From Parahoeflea alexandrii (GTDB taxonomy: Bacteria; Pseudomonadota; Alphaproteobacteria; Rhizobiales; Rhizobiaceae), in assembly GCF_027214025.1 (NCBI RefSeq), contig NZ_JAPWHB010000003.1, positions 310,001-374,000 of the forward strand: a stretch of DNA of 64,000 bases. Direction: 5' to 3'. This document shows positions 34,061 to 45,788 of the stretch, piece by piece. The position numbers were made by a program, and so were the translations under genes. The notes under the pieces were generated by a model that did no database searches, was not told where the DNA came from, and saw nothing but the letters and a program-made list of their open reading frames with translations. Numbering within the stretch: the first letter of the stretch is position 1; each line of letters starts with the position of its first letter.

Positions 34061-34582
34061 ATGACGGAATCTAGAGTACCGGATGGCAGAGAGAAGACGT
34101 CGATCTCCGTCCTGTTCGTCTGCATGGGCAATATCTGCCGCTCGCCGCTGGCGGAAGGCATCTTCCGCGACGGGCTTGCAAGGGCGCAACTGTCGGAGTT
34201 CGTGACGGTCGATTCGGCCGGGACCGGCAACTGGCACCAGGGCGAAGCGCCGGATGTCCGCTCGGTGGAGACGGCGGCCAGGCATGGCATCGACATTTCC
34301 GGTCAGCGGGCGCGGCAACTCGTCCCGGAAGATTTTGAGCTCTTTGACATGATCTTCGCCATGGACCGCTCGAACGAATCCACGATGCGGGCGCGGGCGC
34401 CGTCCGCGCGGCATGACCGCATCTTCCTGTTTCTCGACCATACGCTTGGGAGCCGCGCCGATGTGCCCGATCCCTATTATGGCGGCGTCGACGGGTTCGA
34501 GGATGTCTATCAGTTGTTGCGCGAGGGCTGCACCGAACTGGTCTCCAGGCTCGGCAGGGAATTGCGCCAGCCCAGCGGATAG
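34061..34582 (+). CDS. low-molecular-weight protein-tyrosine phosphatase
   Basis: A 173-residue LMW phosphatase. The P-loop is [10 protein letters not shown] with nucleophile Cys21 and Arg27, and the general acid is Asp137 in VPDPYYGG. An N-terminal extension of about 14 residues precedes the fold. The last 24 codons overlap, on the opposite strand, the 3' end of thpR. In bacteria these enzymes act on kinases of exopolysaccharide synthesis or on arginine phosphate; no exopolysaccharide genes are adjacent. Confidence 0.94.
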   Translation: MTESRVPDGREKTSISVLFVCMGNICRSPLAEGIFRDGLARAQLSEFVTVDSAGTGNWHQGEAPDVRSVETAARHGIDISGQRARQLVPEDFELFDMIFAMDRSNESTMRARAPSARHDRIFLFLDHTLGSRADVPDPYYGGVDGFEDVYQLLREGCTELVSRLGRELRQPSG

Positions 34583-35100
34583 GCCTCCTCGACAAGATAG
34601 GGGCCGCCACCGACCGAATCGCGTGACGACATCACCACGAAGCGCCCGACATCGAAAGGCATGGTGCGGAAATCGCCGCGTCCACCGAGATATTTGACCA
34701 CGTCGCCAACGCGCGCATTGCGCAGCCGCGCCAACGTCACATGCGGGAAAAAGCGGCGCGGGTCCGGCGGCAGACCGTGGCGCTGGCAGATCCGTTCGAT
34801 TTCCGCCTGCAGCGCCTTCATCTCGGCCGAGGGCGAAACGCCGGCCCAGATCGAGTGCGGCTTCTTCGAGCCGAAGGATCCCAGCCCCGCCAGTGTCAGA
34901 GAAAAGGACGGGCGGTCGATCCGGTCGAACGCCCCGATGAGCTCGTCGGCGGTAGGGGCGTCTATATCGCCGATGAACCTGAGGGTTATGTGGTAATTCT
35001 CGACATTCAGCCAGCGTGCGCCGGGCAGTCCGCCGCGCAGGAGGGAGAGGGACAGGGCCGCCTCCCGGGGTATCTCGAGTGCGGTAAAAAGCCTGGGCAT
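34510..35100 (-). CDS. thpR: RNA 2',3'-cyclic phosphodiesterase ThpR (2'-5' RNA ligase family)
   Basis: A 196-residue two-histidine phosphoesterase opening 2',3'-cyclic phosphates on RNA. Both catalytic HxTx motifs are present, NYHITLRFIGD near residue 38 and FFPHVTLARL near residue 119. The fold normally ends at about YPLGWRN; here the reading frame continues another 15 residues into DNA that also encodes the LMW phosphatase C-terminus, giving a 73-bp convergent overlap. Confidence 0.93.
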   Translation of the reverse strand: MPRLFTALEIPREAALSLSLLRGGLPGARWLNVENYHITLRFIGDIDAPTADELIGAFDRIDRPSFSLTLAGLGSFGSKKPHSIWAGVSPSAEMKALQAEIERICQRHGLPPDPRRFFPHVTLARLRNARVGDVVKYLGGRGDFRTMPFDVGRFVVMSSRDSVGGGPYLVEEAYPLGWRNSLPSLETSSVQPSRNN

Positions 35101-35195
35101 TTGCGTGTCCCCCGAATCACCGTTTCATCCAAACGAATCACGGCACAGGGATGAGGGCAAGCGCCCAGATTTAGGATGGCTGCACATCCGGCTGT

Positions 35196-35858
35196 CTACT
35201 CGGCCCTGATTTCGGCCAGAAACTGTTCGGCCACGGGCAGGAATTTCTCCACCATCGTGTTGATTCCATTTGCGTTCGGATGCATCCCGTCGCTGAGCAA
35301 CATGTCCGGATTGCCGGTCACGCCGTCGAGAAAAAAGGGATACAGCGGCACATCGTGTTTGGCCGCAAGCTCCGGATAGATCGCATTGAAGGCTTCCTCG
35401 TAGCCTGCGCCCATGTTGGGTGGCGCGAGCATTCCGGCAAGCAGCACCGATATGCCGCGCTCCTTCAGCCGCGCGATCATGGCTTCCAGATTTTCACGGG
35501 TCTTCTCCGGCGGCAGCCCGCGCAGCGCGTCATTGGCGCCCAGTTCCAGGATGACGCCATCAACGCCGTCGGGGATCGACCAGTCGAGCCGCGCAAGCCC
35601 GCCGGACGTTGTGTCGCCGGACACCCCGGCGTCGATGATCGTGACATCGTGGCCGCGCTCCTTCAGGGCGGCTTCCAGCCGCGCCGGGAACCCCTCGCTT
35701 GCCTGCAGATTGTAGGCCGCCATGAGGCTGTCGCCAAAGCCAACCAGCGTGATCGCGTCAGCGGCTTCGGCCTGCCGGTGGACAGTGGCAACACCCAGGG
35801 TGAGACACATAATGGCGGTCAGGGCATGAAACGCGCGGCGGAAACCTTTAAAACGCAA
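35196..35858 (-). CDS. arylesterase/TesA-like SGNH hydrolase
   Basis: A 220-residue exported GDSL esterase of the TesA/arylesterase group (acyl-CoA thioesterase I/lysophospholipase L1). Block I is GFGDSLMAAYN with the catalytic Ser, block II GVSGDTT, block III GANDALRG, and block V DGMHPN with the Asp-His pair. A signal peptide covers about the first 32 residues. It is divergent from the YbbA/YbbP-type transporter, the same arrangement as tesA-ybbA-ybbP elsewhere. Confidence 0.94.
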   Translation of the reverse strand: MRFKGFRRAFHALTAIMCLTLGVATVHRQAEAADAITLVGFGDSLMAAYNLQASEGFPARLEAALKERGHDVTIIDAGVSGDTTSGGLARLDWSIPDGVDGVILELGANDALRGLPPEKTRENLEAMIARLKERGISVLLAGMLAPPNMGAGYEEAFNAIYPELAAKHDVPLYPFFLDGVTGNPDMLLSDGMHPNANGINTMVEKFLPVAEQFLAEIRAE

Positions 35859-35932
35859 GGGGCTGCTCCTAAGTGCTCGACATCAGCCGGTGTGTGCCCG
35901 GCCGCTTGTTTTCCATATAGGATGTAAAGCCC

Positions 35933-36652
35933 GTGTCTCAATCCATCGCCAAACCCATTGTCATGCTGCGGCAGGCTAATCTGACGCTCGGCAACGGGGC
36001 TTCCTCGGTGCATGTGCTCAAGGGCATCGATATCGACATCAACCAGGGCGAGTCGGTGGGCATTGTCGGACCTTCGGGTTCGGGCAAGTCGACACTGCTG
36101 ATGGTGATCGCCGGACTGGAGCGGCTCGATTCGGGCGAGGTTCATGTCGCCGACCAGGCGCTTCACAAGCTGAGCGAGGACGCGGTCGCCGCCGTGCGCG
36201 GCCGCTCGGTCGGCATCGTGTTTCAGTCCTTCCACCTCATTCCCAACATGACGGCGCTGGAAAATGTCGCCGTGCCGCTTGAGCTCGCCGGCAAGTCCAA
36301 CGCTTTCGAACGGGCGCGGCAGGAACTGATCGCCGTCGGTCTCGGCGAGCGGCTGTCGCATTATCCGGGGCAATTGTCGGGCGGCGAGCAGCAGCGGGTG
36401 GCGATCGCCCGGGCGCTGGCGCCGGATCCGGTGCTGATCGTCGCCGATGAGCCGACGGGCAATCTCGATGGCGAGACCGGACGGCAGATCGCCGATCTCT
36501 TGTTTGCCAAACAGGCCGAGCGCGGCACCACGCTGCTGCTGGTGACGCACGATGTGACGCTTGCCGAGCGCTGCAACCGTCAGATCGCGGTCCGCTCGGG
36601 CCGCATCGTCAATGGCGAGGAAGCGCCAACCGCCGCCAGGGCGATCGCCTGA
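35933..36652 (+). CDS. ABC transporter ATP-binding protein (YbbA/LolD-like)
   Basis: A 239-residue ATPase of the MacB/LolD/FtsE type. Walker A is GPSGSGKST, the signature is LSGGEQQRVAIARA, Walker B is VLIVADEPTGNLD, and the H-loop is VTHD. The start is GTG at 35933 with AGGATG upstream. Its stop overlaps the permease ATG (TGATG at 36650-36654). With the permease and the divergent esterase it probably moves lipophilic compounds or lipid-like molecules across or out of the inner membrane. Confidence 0.93.
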   Translation: MSQSIAKPIVMLRQANLTLGNGASSVHVLKGIDIDINQGESVGIVGPSGSGKSTLLMVIAGLERLDSGEVHVADQALHKLSEDAVAAVRGRSVGIVFQSFHLIPNMTALENVAVPLELAGKSNAFERARQELIAVGLGERLSHYPGQLSGGEQQRVAIARALAPDPVLIVADEPTGNLDGETGRQIADLLFAKQAERGTTLLLVTHDVTLAERCNRQIAVRSGRIVNGEEAPTAARAIA

Positions 36653-39222
36653 TGGCGCCGGCGGCGAATACCGGGGCAAACAGCCTGCGGCTGGGGCTCG
36701 CGGCGCGACTGGCGCTACGCGAACTCAGGGGCGGCCTGTCCGGCTTCTACATTTTCCTCGCCTGTGTCGCGCTTGGTACCGCTGCGATCGCCGGGGTCAA
36801 TTCGGTCTCCCAGATGATGACCGGCTCGATCGCCTCGGAAGGCCAGACCATCCTCGGCGGCGATATCCGTTTCGAAAGCGACAATCGCGATATCGGCGAG
36901 GCCGAACGCGCCTGGGTCGAAGGCCTTGGCACCGTGTCGGCTGGCGCCAACATGCGCACGATGGCGCGCAAGGCGGACGGCTCGGACCAATCACTGGTCG
37001 AGTTGCGCGCCGTCGACGGCGCCTATCCGCTCTATGGCGGCTTCGAGACGGTTCCGGCGATGCCGGTCGATCAGCTCCTGGCGGAAGAGAACGGTGTCTA
37101 CGGCGCCGGGGTGGCGCAGATCCTGCTCGACCGTCTCGGGCTGGTTGTCGGCGACAGGGTCCTGGTCGGCCAGGCGGAGCTTGAGATTCGCGGCGTCATC
37201 GCCGCCGAACCGGATTCGCTGTCGGAAGGATTCGGCTTCGCGCCGCGGCTGATGATGTCCCGCGAAGCACTCGACCAGGCCGGACTGATCCGTCCCGGCA
37301 GCCTGGTCGAATTCAGCTACCGGGTGCGGCTTGACGATGGCGCGAGCGCCCAGGACCTGGCGGCCTTGCGCGACGATGCCACGAGCCGCTTTCCCGATGC
37401 CGGCTGGCAGATCCGCACCAGCCAGAACGCGGCGCCGTCGCTGACCCGCAACATCGAGCGGTTCTCGCAGTTTCTCACCCTGGTCGGGCTGACGGCGCTG
37501 ATCGTCGGCGGTGTCGGCATCGCCAATTCGGTGCGGGCCTGGCTCGAAGGCAAGCGCGGGGTGATCGCCACGCTCAAATGCGTCGGCGCGCCGGCGAAGC
37601 TGGTGGTGGCGATCTACCTGATCCAGGTGATGCTGATTGCAGCCCTTGGCGTGGCTTTGGGCCTTGCCCTGGGGGCCGCGACGCCGTTCCTGGCGGCCGG
37701 CGCTCTCGCCGGCATCATTCCGATCGCGGTCACCGCCTCGTTCTATCCCGCCTCGCTGGCGATTGCCGCGGGCTTCGGCCTGATGACGGCCTTCGCCTTC
37801 GCGGTGTTGCCGCTGGGGCGGGCGGGCGAGGTGCCGGCCACCGCGCTGTTCCGGCAGCAGGGGTTCGAGGCAAGCGCGCTGCCGCGCTGGCCCTACCTGC
37901 TGGTTGCCGGGCTGACGCTCGCCTCGCTCGGTGCGGCGGCGGTCTGGTTTGCCGATGACCGCCGCATTGCCACTGTCTTTGTCGCAGCCGTGATCGTGGC
38001 CTTCGTGGTCTTGAGGCTGGTGGGCTACGGGGTGCAGCTGATTGCCAGGAAATGGCCTTCGGTGCGGTCGACGCCCCTCAGGCTGGCGATTGGCAACATC
38101 CACCGGCCCGGAGCGCTGACCCCGTCGGTGGTGCTGTCGCTCGGGCTCGGCCTGGCGCTCCTGGTGACGCTGGCGCAGATCGACACCAATCTCAGGCGGG
38201 AACTGTCGGGCAATCTGCCCGAACGGGCGCCGAACTTCTTCTTTGTCGACATCCAGTCGAGCGAGATCGACGGGTTCGAGAAGGTGGTTTCGGAGATTGC
38301 CCCCGGTGGCAAGATCATCAAGGTGCCGATGCTGCGCGGGCGGATCACCCAGCTCAAGGGCGAAGAGGTCAATGCGGAGAATGTCCCGTCGGAAGCCCGC
38401 TGGGTTCTCCGGGGCGACCGCGGCGTGACCTATGCCAAGAACCAGCCCGAGAACTCGCGCCTGTCTGCGGGCGAATGGTGGGCGCCCGACTACCAGGGCG
38501 AACCGCTGGTGTCGTTCTCGGCCGAGGAGGCGGGTGAAATCGGCCTTGCTGTCGGCGACACGATCACAGTCTCGGTGCTTGGCCGCTCGATCACCGCGCG
38601 TATCGCCAATCTGCGCGAAGTCGAGTGGGAATCGCTGTCGATCAATTTCGTCATGGTGTTCTCGCCCAACACCTTTGCCGGCGCGCCGCATTCCTGGATG
38701 GCGACCCTGTCCGATCCGGGCGCCGATGCGGCGGTGGAGGGCGAGGTGCTGCGTGCCGTCACACAAGCCTACCCGACGATCACCAGCGTGCGGGTCAAGG
38801 ATGCGCTGGAGCTCGCCAACCGTCTGGTCGGCCAGATCGGCATCGCCATCCGTGCGGCCGCCCTGGTTGCGCTGGTGGCCTCGGTGCTGGTGCTGGCCGG
38901 CGCGCTGGCAGCCGGCAACCGCTCACGGATCCACGACGCGGTGGTGCTCAAGACGCTCGGCGCGACGCGGGCGACGCTGATCCGCGCCTATGTCTACGAA
39001 TACGGCCTGCTCGGCCTGGCCACGGCGGTGTTCGCGCTGGCCTTTGGCGGCGTGGCGTCCTGGTTCGTGGTCAGCCGCATCATGACGCTGCCGTCCGAAT
39101 TCATGCCCGATATCGCGCTTCTGACGCTTGTTGGTGCGCTGGTGCTGACCGTCGGCATCGGCCTGATGGGCACATGGCGGGTGCTGGGGCAGAAGGCGGC
39201 GCCGGTGCTGCGTGAACTCTAA
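36652..39222 (+). CDS. FtsX-like ABC transporter permease (YbbP type)
   Basis: An 856-residue permease with ten or so membrane helices: one near the N-terminus, groups around residues 275-420 and 430-480, and FtsX-domain helices near 730-850. Two large periplasmic domains lie at about 55-270 and 500-720. Duplicate FtsX cores (ARAWLEGKRGVIATLKCVGAP and HDAVVLKTLGATRATLIRA, in parts) mark the YbbP group, which differs from LolC/E by size. Translationally coupled to the ATPase gene. Confidence 0.92.
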   Translation: MAPAANTGANSLRLGLAARLALRELRGGLSGFYIFLACVALGTAAIAGVNSVSQMMTGSIASEGQTILGGDIRFESDNRDIGEAERAWVEGLGTVSAGANMRTMARKADGSDQSLVELRAVDGAYPLYGGFETVPAMPVDQLLAEENGVYGAGVAQILLDRLGLVVGDRVLVGQAELEIRGVIAAEPDSLSEGFGFAPRLMMSREALDQAGLIRPGSLVEFSYRVRLDDGASAQDLAALRDDATSRFPDAGWQIRTSQNAAPSLTRNIERFSQFLTLVGLTALIVGGVGIANSVRAWLEGKRGVIATLKCVGAPAKLVVAIYLIQVMLIAALGVALGLALGAATPFLAAGALAGIIPIAVTASFYPASLAIAAGFGLMTAFAFAVLPLGRAGEVPATALFRQQGFEASALPRWPYLLVAGLTLASLGAAAVWFADDRRIATVFVAAVIVAFVVLRLVGYGVQLIARKWPSVRSTPLRLAIGNIHRPGALTPSVVLSLGLGLALLVTLAQIDTNLRRELSGNLPERAPNFFFVDIQSSEIDGFEKVVSEIAPGGKIIKVPMLRGRITQLKGEEVNAENVPSEARWVLRGDRGVTYAKNQPENSRLSAGEWWAPDYQGEPLVSFSAEEAGEIGLAVGDTITVSVLGRSITARIANLREVEWESLSINFVMVFSPNTFAGAPHSWMATLSDPGADAAVEGEVLRAVTQAYPTITSVRVKDALELANRLVGQIGIAIRAAALVALVASVLVLAGALAAGNRSRIHDAVVLKTLGATRATLIRAYVYEYGLLGLATAVFALAFGGVASWFVVSRIMTLPSEFMPDIALLTLVGALVLTVGIGLMGTWRVLGQKAAPVLREL

Positions 39223-39439
39223 TTCACTGCGGGTTTTTCTCCTGCAGGGTGTCTTGAGGTCAAATCGTCGCATTTGTTAAGCAATTGCATAGGTTTCCGT
39301 CCATCTTGAATGGGTGGGGGTCTTGTCGTGGCCACAGTTCGTACTCATATTACCGGCAGGCATGCTGGAGCCCCGCAGCGGCGCCTGGGACTTTGATCCC
39401 GACACCGTAAACCTTACCGGGGCTTATAAAGAGGGAAAC

Positions 39440-40216
39440 ATGGCTGACTTTCGCAATTCGAATGTCCGCGCAGCAAATGGCGCTTATGCAGGCGCCGCGA
39501 TAGATGAAGGCCTCCGCGCCTACATGCTGCGCGTTTATAATCTCATGGCAATGGGCCTTGGCATCACTGGTGTCGCAGCCTACGCCATCGCAATGCTCGC
39601 GACCACCAATGATCCGGCTTCTGCCGTGGCAACAATGGGCAACGGCAAGATGCTGACCGGCCTTGGCGCCGCGCTCTATGGCTCGCCGCTCAAATGGGTG
39701 GTGATGCTCGCGCCGCTTGGCATGGTGTTCTTCCTGAGCGCCCGCATCGAGAAGATGAGCGTTTCGTCCGCGCAGACCGCCTTCTGGGCGTTTGCCGCGC
39801 TGATGGGCATCTCGCTGTCGTCGATCTTCATGGTCTACACCAGCGCGTCGATCACGCAGACCTTCTTCATCACCGCAGCCTCGTTCGGCGCGCTGTCGCT
39901 GTTCGGCTACACGACCAAGAAGGACCTGTCGGCGATGGGTTCGTTCCTGATGATGGGTCTGTTCGGCCTGATCATCGCCATGGTGGTCAACATCTTCCTG
40001 CAGTCGAGCGCGCTTCAGTTTGCGATCTCGGGCATCGGCGTACTGATCTTTGCCGGTCTGACCGCCTATGACACACAGCAGATCAAGTCGATGTATTATG
40101 AAGGCGACACCGACGCCACCGCCGGTCGCAAGGCGATCATGGGTGCGTTGCGTCTGTATCTCGACTTCATCAACCTGTTCATGTTCCTGCTGCAGTTCCT
40201 CGGCAACCGCGAGTAA
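39440..40216 (+). CDS. Bax inhibitor-1/YccA family membrane protein
   Basis: A 258-residue TMBIM family protein with seven predicted helices. Bacterial members (BsYetJ) are pH-sensitive calcium leak channels, and YccA modulates FtsH. The conserved C-terminal part GLTAYDTQQIKSMYYEGD contains the acidic pair used in the pH gate, and LRLYLDFINLFMFLLQFLG closes the last helix. GAGGGAA precedes ATG 39440. A strong terminator follows; single gene. Confidence 0.95.
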   Translation: MADFRNSNVRAANGAYAGAAIDEGLRAYMLRVYNLMAMGLGITGVAAYAIAMLATTNDPASAVATMGNGKMLTGLGAALYGSPLKWVVMLAPLGMVFFLSARIEKMSVSSAQTAFWAFAALMGISLSSIFMVYTSASITQTFFITAASFGALSLFGYTTKKDLSAMGSFLMMGLFGLIIAMVVNIFLQSSALQFAISGIGVLIFAGLTAYDTQQIKSMYYEGDTDATAGRKAIMGALRLYLDFINLFMFLLQFLGNRE

Positions 40217-40237
40217 CAGCTTCAGATCTGAAATCGG

Positions 40238-40265
40238 AAAGGCGGCCTTCGGGCCGCCTTTTTTT
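40238..40265 (+). terminator. intrinsic terminator of the Bax inhibitor-1 gene
   Basis: Arms AAAGGCGGCC (40238-40247) and GGCCGCCTTT (40252-40261) with a TTCG loop, then seven T (40259-40265), 22 bp after the stop codon. Confidence 0.93.
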
Positions 40266-40324
40266 GTTGGCCCAAGGCCAGTTGCAGCGGTAAACCGGTG
40301 ATCTGACCCACCGGACCTACCTTC

Positions 40325-40876
40325 ATGATCATTCGCGATGCGACGCTTTCCGATCTCCCCGAGATTACCCGGATCTACACCGACAGCGTTCTCAACGGCG
40401 TCGCCAGCTATGAGCTGGTGGCGCCCGACGAGGCCGAAATGGGGCGGCGGATGACCGCCATCAGGGATAGTTCCTATCCCTACCTGATTGCCACCGACGA
40501 GGAGGGCGCGGTTCTCGGCTATGCCTATGCCTCGGCATTCCGGACCCGTCCGGCTTATCGCTGGCTGGTCGAGGATTCGATTTACCTGGCGCCAGAGGCG
40601 CGTGGCAAGGGTGTCGGCCGCGCCTTGCTCGAAGCCCTGATCGAACGGTGCGAGACGCTTGGCTTCCGGCAGATGGTCGCCGTAATCGGCGGTGGTCATC
40701 CGGCCTCGATCGCGGTGCACCAGAAGGCGGGCTTCGTCAGCGCCGGCATGATCAGCGGTTCCGGCCACAAGCATGGACGCTGGCTCGACACCGTGTTCAT
40801 GCAGCGGCCGCTTGGCGAGGGCAAGACCACCGATCCGGATCCGGCGAGTTATCCCGGGACGCTCTTTGCAGGATGA
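40325..40876 (+). CDS. GNAT acetyltransferase, phosphinothricin/methionine sulfoximine type
   Basis: A 183-residue acetyltransferase of the Pat/MddA group. It begins IIRDATLSDLPEITRIY, has the acceptor-side NGVASYELVAPDEAEM, the acetyl-CoA loop EARGKGVGRALLEALIERC and the family-typical AVIGGGHPASIAVHQKAGF. Relatives N-acetylate L-methionine sulfoximine, sulfone or phosphinothricin and occur widely as housekeeping genes. It follows the terminator of the preceding gene and has its own promoter. Confidence 0.93.
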   Translation: MIIRDATLSDLPEITRIYTDSVLNGVASYELVAPDEAEMGRRMTAIRDSSYPYLIATDEEGAVLGYAYASAFRTRPAYRWLVEDSIYLAPEARGKGVGRALLEALIERCETLGFRQMVAVIGGGHPASIAVHQKAGFVSAGMISGSGHKHGRWLDTVFMQRPLGEGKTTDPDPASYPGTLFAG

Positions 40877-40900
40877 CGCGGCCGCCGCAGCCGGTGAACA

Positions 40901-41197
40901 TCAGAATGTGTTGACCGCGCAGCTGGCAAGAGTCGGGAGGAATCCCAGCGACGTGACCATCTGAAAATGGGAACTCTTGTCTCTTCGGTCGGAGGCGCCG
41001 GCGGCAGCTATTGCTCCGCCCAGCATCGAGCCCGGCAGCCAGCCGAACAGCACTGCCAGGAGCGCCAGGGGTCCGCCGATGGAGTTGAATCCCGCCGTCG
41101 TATTGCCGAGCACCCAGACTATGCAGAGGTACTGGGACAGGGGAGCGGCAAAAATCATCACTACATAACCTAGGATGACGATCAGTCTCGAACGCAT
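40901..41197 (-). CDS. small hypothetical membrane protein
   Basis: A 98-residue protein with two or three predicted helices (about 5-30, 38-68) and a short polar C-terminus ending in SCAVNTF. AAGGAAAA lies 6 bases before ATG 41197, supporting translation. It has no recognised domain. Composition is slightly lower in GC than its neighbours. It could be a genus-specific orphan. Confidence 0.55.
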   Translation of the reverse strand: MRSRLIVILGYVVMIFAAPLSQYLCIVWVLGNTTAGFNSIGGPLALLAVLFGWLPGSMLGGAIAAAGASDRRDKSSHFQMVTSLGFLPTLASCAVNTF

Positions 41198-41260
41198 TGT
41201 TTTTCCTTAGAGGCCAGGACAATTAAATTATGAGTTATTTTGGAAACCCGCAGCTGGCCT

Positions 41261-41665
41261 TTAACGCACCAGGCGCGGCGTCTTGTCGAAATATTTCAGC
41301 ACGGTTTCGAGTTCGTGGCCGCGCTTGAGCACCAGTCCGGCAGCGGAAATGATGGCGAATGCGCCCTGCTTGCGGGCCCGGGAGGGATCTTTCTCGATGC
41401 GGTAGAGCGGCACTTCGCTGGCCCGGCGGAAAGCGGAAAATACCGCCCTGTCGCGCAGGTGATCGATGGCGTAGTCGCGCCAGTGGCCCTCGGCGACCAT
41501 CCTTGAATAGACCTGCAGGATACGGTCCAGTTCGCGGCGCTTGAATGTCACCGGTTCAGGTGTGTTGCGGCGGCGATGTTCGGCCAGGTCCACAGTCGCC
41601 CTGTCCGTCTGGCCGGTCTGCTCAACCTGGCCACGGTGTGACGCGTAATCCGTTCCGTCCGCCAT
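41261..41665 (-). CDS. DUF2794 domain-containing protein
   Basis: A 134-residue alphaproteobacterial protein. The conserved block runs from FKRRELDRILQVYSRMVAEG through WRDYAIDHLRDRAVFSAFRR, RIEKDP and KQGAFAIISAAGLVLKRG. The N-terminal 35 residues are variable. The family is nearly universal in Rhizobiales and of unknown function; no partner is suggested by the neighbours. Confidence 0.92.
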   Translation of the reverse strand: MADGTDYASHRGQVEQTGQTDRATVDLAEHRRRNTPEPVTFKRRELDRILQVYSRMVAEGHWRDYAIDHLRDRAVFSAFRRASEVPLYRIEKDPSRARKQGAFAIISAAGLVLKRGHELETVLKYFDKTPRLVR

Positions 41666-41727
41666 TATCCGGACTGCAAATCAGTGTTCATCGCTTCAGT
41701 TTGCCTGACACATGGGTAATTTCAAGC

Positions 41728-42069
41728 ATGGATGACGAGATTTATCGCCGATGGCCCGGATTGTGCCGTTCTGCAATGCAGCATCACGAAAGGCTTCAAG
41801 CGGTCGCCGTTGTTTACCGCGTCAGGGGCGGAAAGTGGGTTTGGACCCATTTGGGCCGCATTTCAGTCAAAACCTCGCCGGAATTGCCATCGATTGTCAG
41901 CTCGTTGCCTCAGACGGTTCGAACCGGGGACTTCGATATTTACAGCCCCCCAGCCCCTCGGAGTCCCCGGGACGGATCATCTCGAAACGCCAGCGGCCTT
42001 GTCGGCGGAAACGTTTTCAAGGTCCGGCAGTCGACAACGTCGCAGGTCGTTCCCCCGCCCTCGATGTGA
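41728..42069 (+). CDS. unrecognised short gene with strong downstream terminator
   Basis: An open frame of 113 codons beginning MDDEIYRRWPGLCRSAMQHH and ending in a polar tail (FKVRQSTTSQVVPPPSM). The translation looks protein-like in its Trp/Val-rich middle (YRVRGGKWVWTHLGRISV) but third-position GC is lower than in neighbours and no ribosome binding site is obvious. A strong intrinsic terminator lies 24 bp beyond the stop, so the region is transcribed to the right. It could be a genuine orphan gene or a structured RNA that happens to be open; a 9-bp stem (41924-41932 with 41962-41970) lies inside. Confidence 0.4.
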   Translation: MDDEIYRRWPGLCRSAMQHHERLQAVAVVYRVRGGKWVWTHLGRISVKTSPELPSIVSSLPQTVRTGDFDIYSPPAPRSPRDGSSRNASGLVGGNVFKVRQSTTSQVVPPPSM

Positions 42070-42092
42070 GGCAGCGCCCAAACCCTGCATTC

Positions 42093-42118
42093 GACCGGCT
42101 TCGAGCCGGTCTTTTTTT
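42093..42118 (+). terminator. intrinsic terminator after the unrecognised ORF
   Basis: Arms GACCGGCT (42093-42100) and AGCCGGTC (42104-42111) with a TCG loop, then seven T (42112-42118). Orientation is rightward. Confidence 0.92.
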
Positions 42119-42133
42119 GTCCGGAGCCGCGGA

Positions 42134-42877
42134 TCAGATCTTGACTGCGCCGAGAATGCGGCCCGGGGCGCCGTCAGTGCCAACCTCCTGCAGAAGGATG
42201 GCGCATTTGCGCCCGGGGTGGGCGGAAAGAACCGATGCGGGCAATTTCAGCTCCACCCTCTGGCCGTTCCACATGCCGACCGTCTCCATGTCGCGGACAC
42301 TGTGGCGATAGGTGATGGTGCGGCCGGCGTTTTCGCCGCGCTTGATCTTCACGGTGTTGGCGTCGTCAAAATAGACCGCCACGATATCCGCCTTGCCCTG
42401 GCCCGGACCGACCGAGATCCTGAGCTCGTCGGCATTCAAGGTTGCGGTCACCTCGACCGTGAGACCCTCGCCGATGGAGGACAGCTTGGTCATGGTCTTG
42501 CCGATCGCCGCGCCATCGGAGCCGTTGACATGGTCGGCGCCATTGATGACGGCCTGGGGCGTGTAGACATTCTTGCGGCGCAGCGAGCGGGCATAGCCAT
42601 ATTGCCGCTCGGTGCTCGCGGCAGAGGACAGTGTGTCGGACCAGCCGCGGTAATTCCAGTAGTCGACGTGATAGCCCAGCGCCAGCACATCGTCGCGTTC
42701 GGCCAGCCGTGCCAGTTCGGCGTCGGCGGGCGGGCAGGAAGAGCAGCCCTGGCTGGTGAACAGTTCGACCACGCCCTTCAGATCTCCTGCCTGCGCCATG
42801 GCCGGGGCTGCAAGCAGCGAGGTGGCTGCTGCGAGAACCGGAAGGGCGAGGGCCAGGAAAAACGTGGGCGCAATCAT
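42134..42877 (-). CDS. DUF1223 family secreted thioredoxin-like protein
   Basis: A 247-residue exported protein of the DUF1223 family with a thioredoxin-like fold: VELFTSQGCSSCPPADAEL holds a CSSC redox pair just after the signal peptide (about residues 1-30). The rest includes LGYHVDYWNYRGWSD, YTPQAVINGADHVNG and a C-terminal beta domain. A TTG 48 bases upstream is the alternative start, but ATG 42877 gives the clean signal peptide. Function is unknown; a periplasmic redox role is inferred from the motif. Confidence 0.9.
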   Translation of the reverse strand: MIAPTFFLALALPVLAAATSLLAAPAMAQAGDLKGVVELFTSQGCSSCPPADAELARLAERDDVLALGYHVDYWNYRGWSDTLSSAASTERQYGYARSLRRKNVYTPQAVINGADHVNGSDGAAIGKTMTKLSSIGEGLTVEVTATLNADELRISVGPGQGKADIVAVYFDDANTVKIKRGENAGRTITYRHSVRDMETVGMWNGQRVELKLPASVLSAHPGRKCAILLQEVGTDGAPGRILGAVKI

Positions 42878-43045
42878 CAGGGGGAATCCGTCTTGTTCAG
42901 GGTGATACTCCGCAAGGTCATGCAATCATCTAGCGCCAAGTGCCGTACACGTCCAAATCACATTCGATTGACCCTGTCACGCGGACGCGGCCTGCATTCG
43001 CTGCGAACTGCGCATAGGCGCCGGGGCCTAGCCTGGCTTGCAACG

Positions 43046-43071
43046 AAAAAGGCCGGGCATCAAGCCCGGCC
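43046..43071 (-). terminator. intrinsic terminator of acnA
   Basis: On the minus strand, arms GGCCGGGC/GCCCGGCC (43051-43058 and 43064-43071) with a 5-base loop run into five U (43046-43050), 27 bp past the acnA stop. Confidence 0.9.
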
Positions 43072-43097
43072 TCCCGTATTCATGATTGAGATGTGGC

Positions 43098-45788
<2,691 letters not shown>

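Noticed and set aside
41906-41936. tRNA-like T-arm (GGTTCGAACC) upstream of a strong terminator
   Set aside because: The flanking bases do not form a 5-bp T-stem around the TTCGAAC loop on either strand, and no acceptor stem or CCA end is found; it is just a short palindrome.
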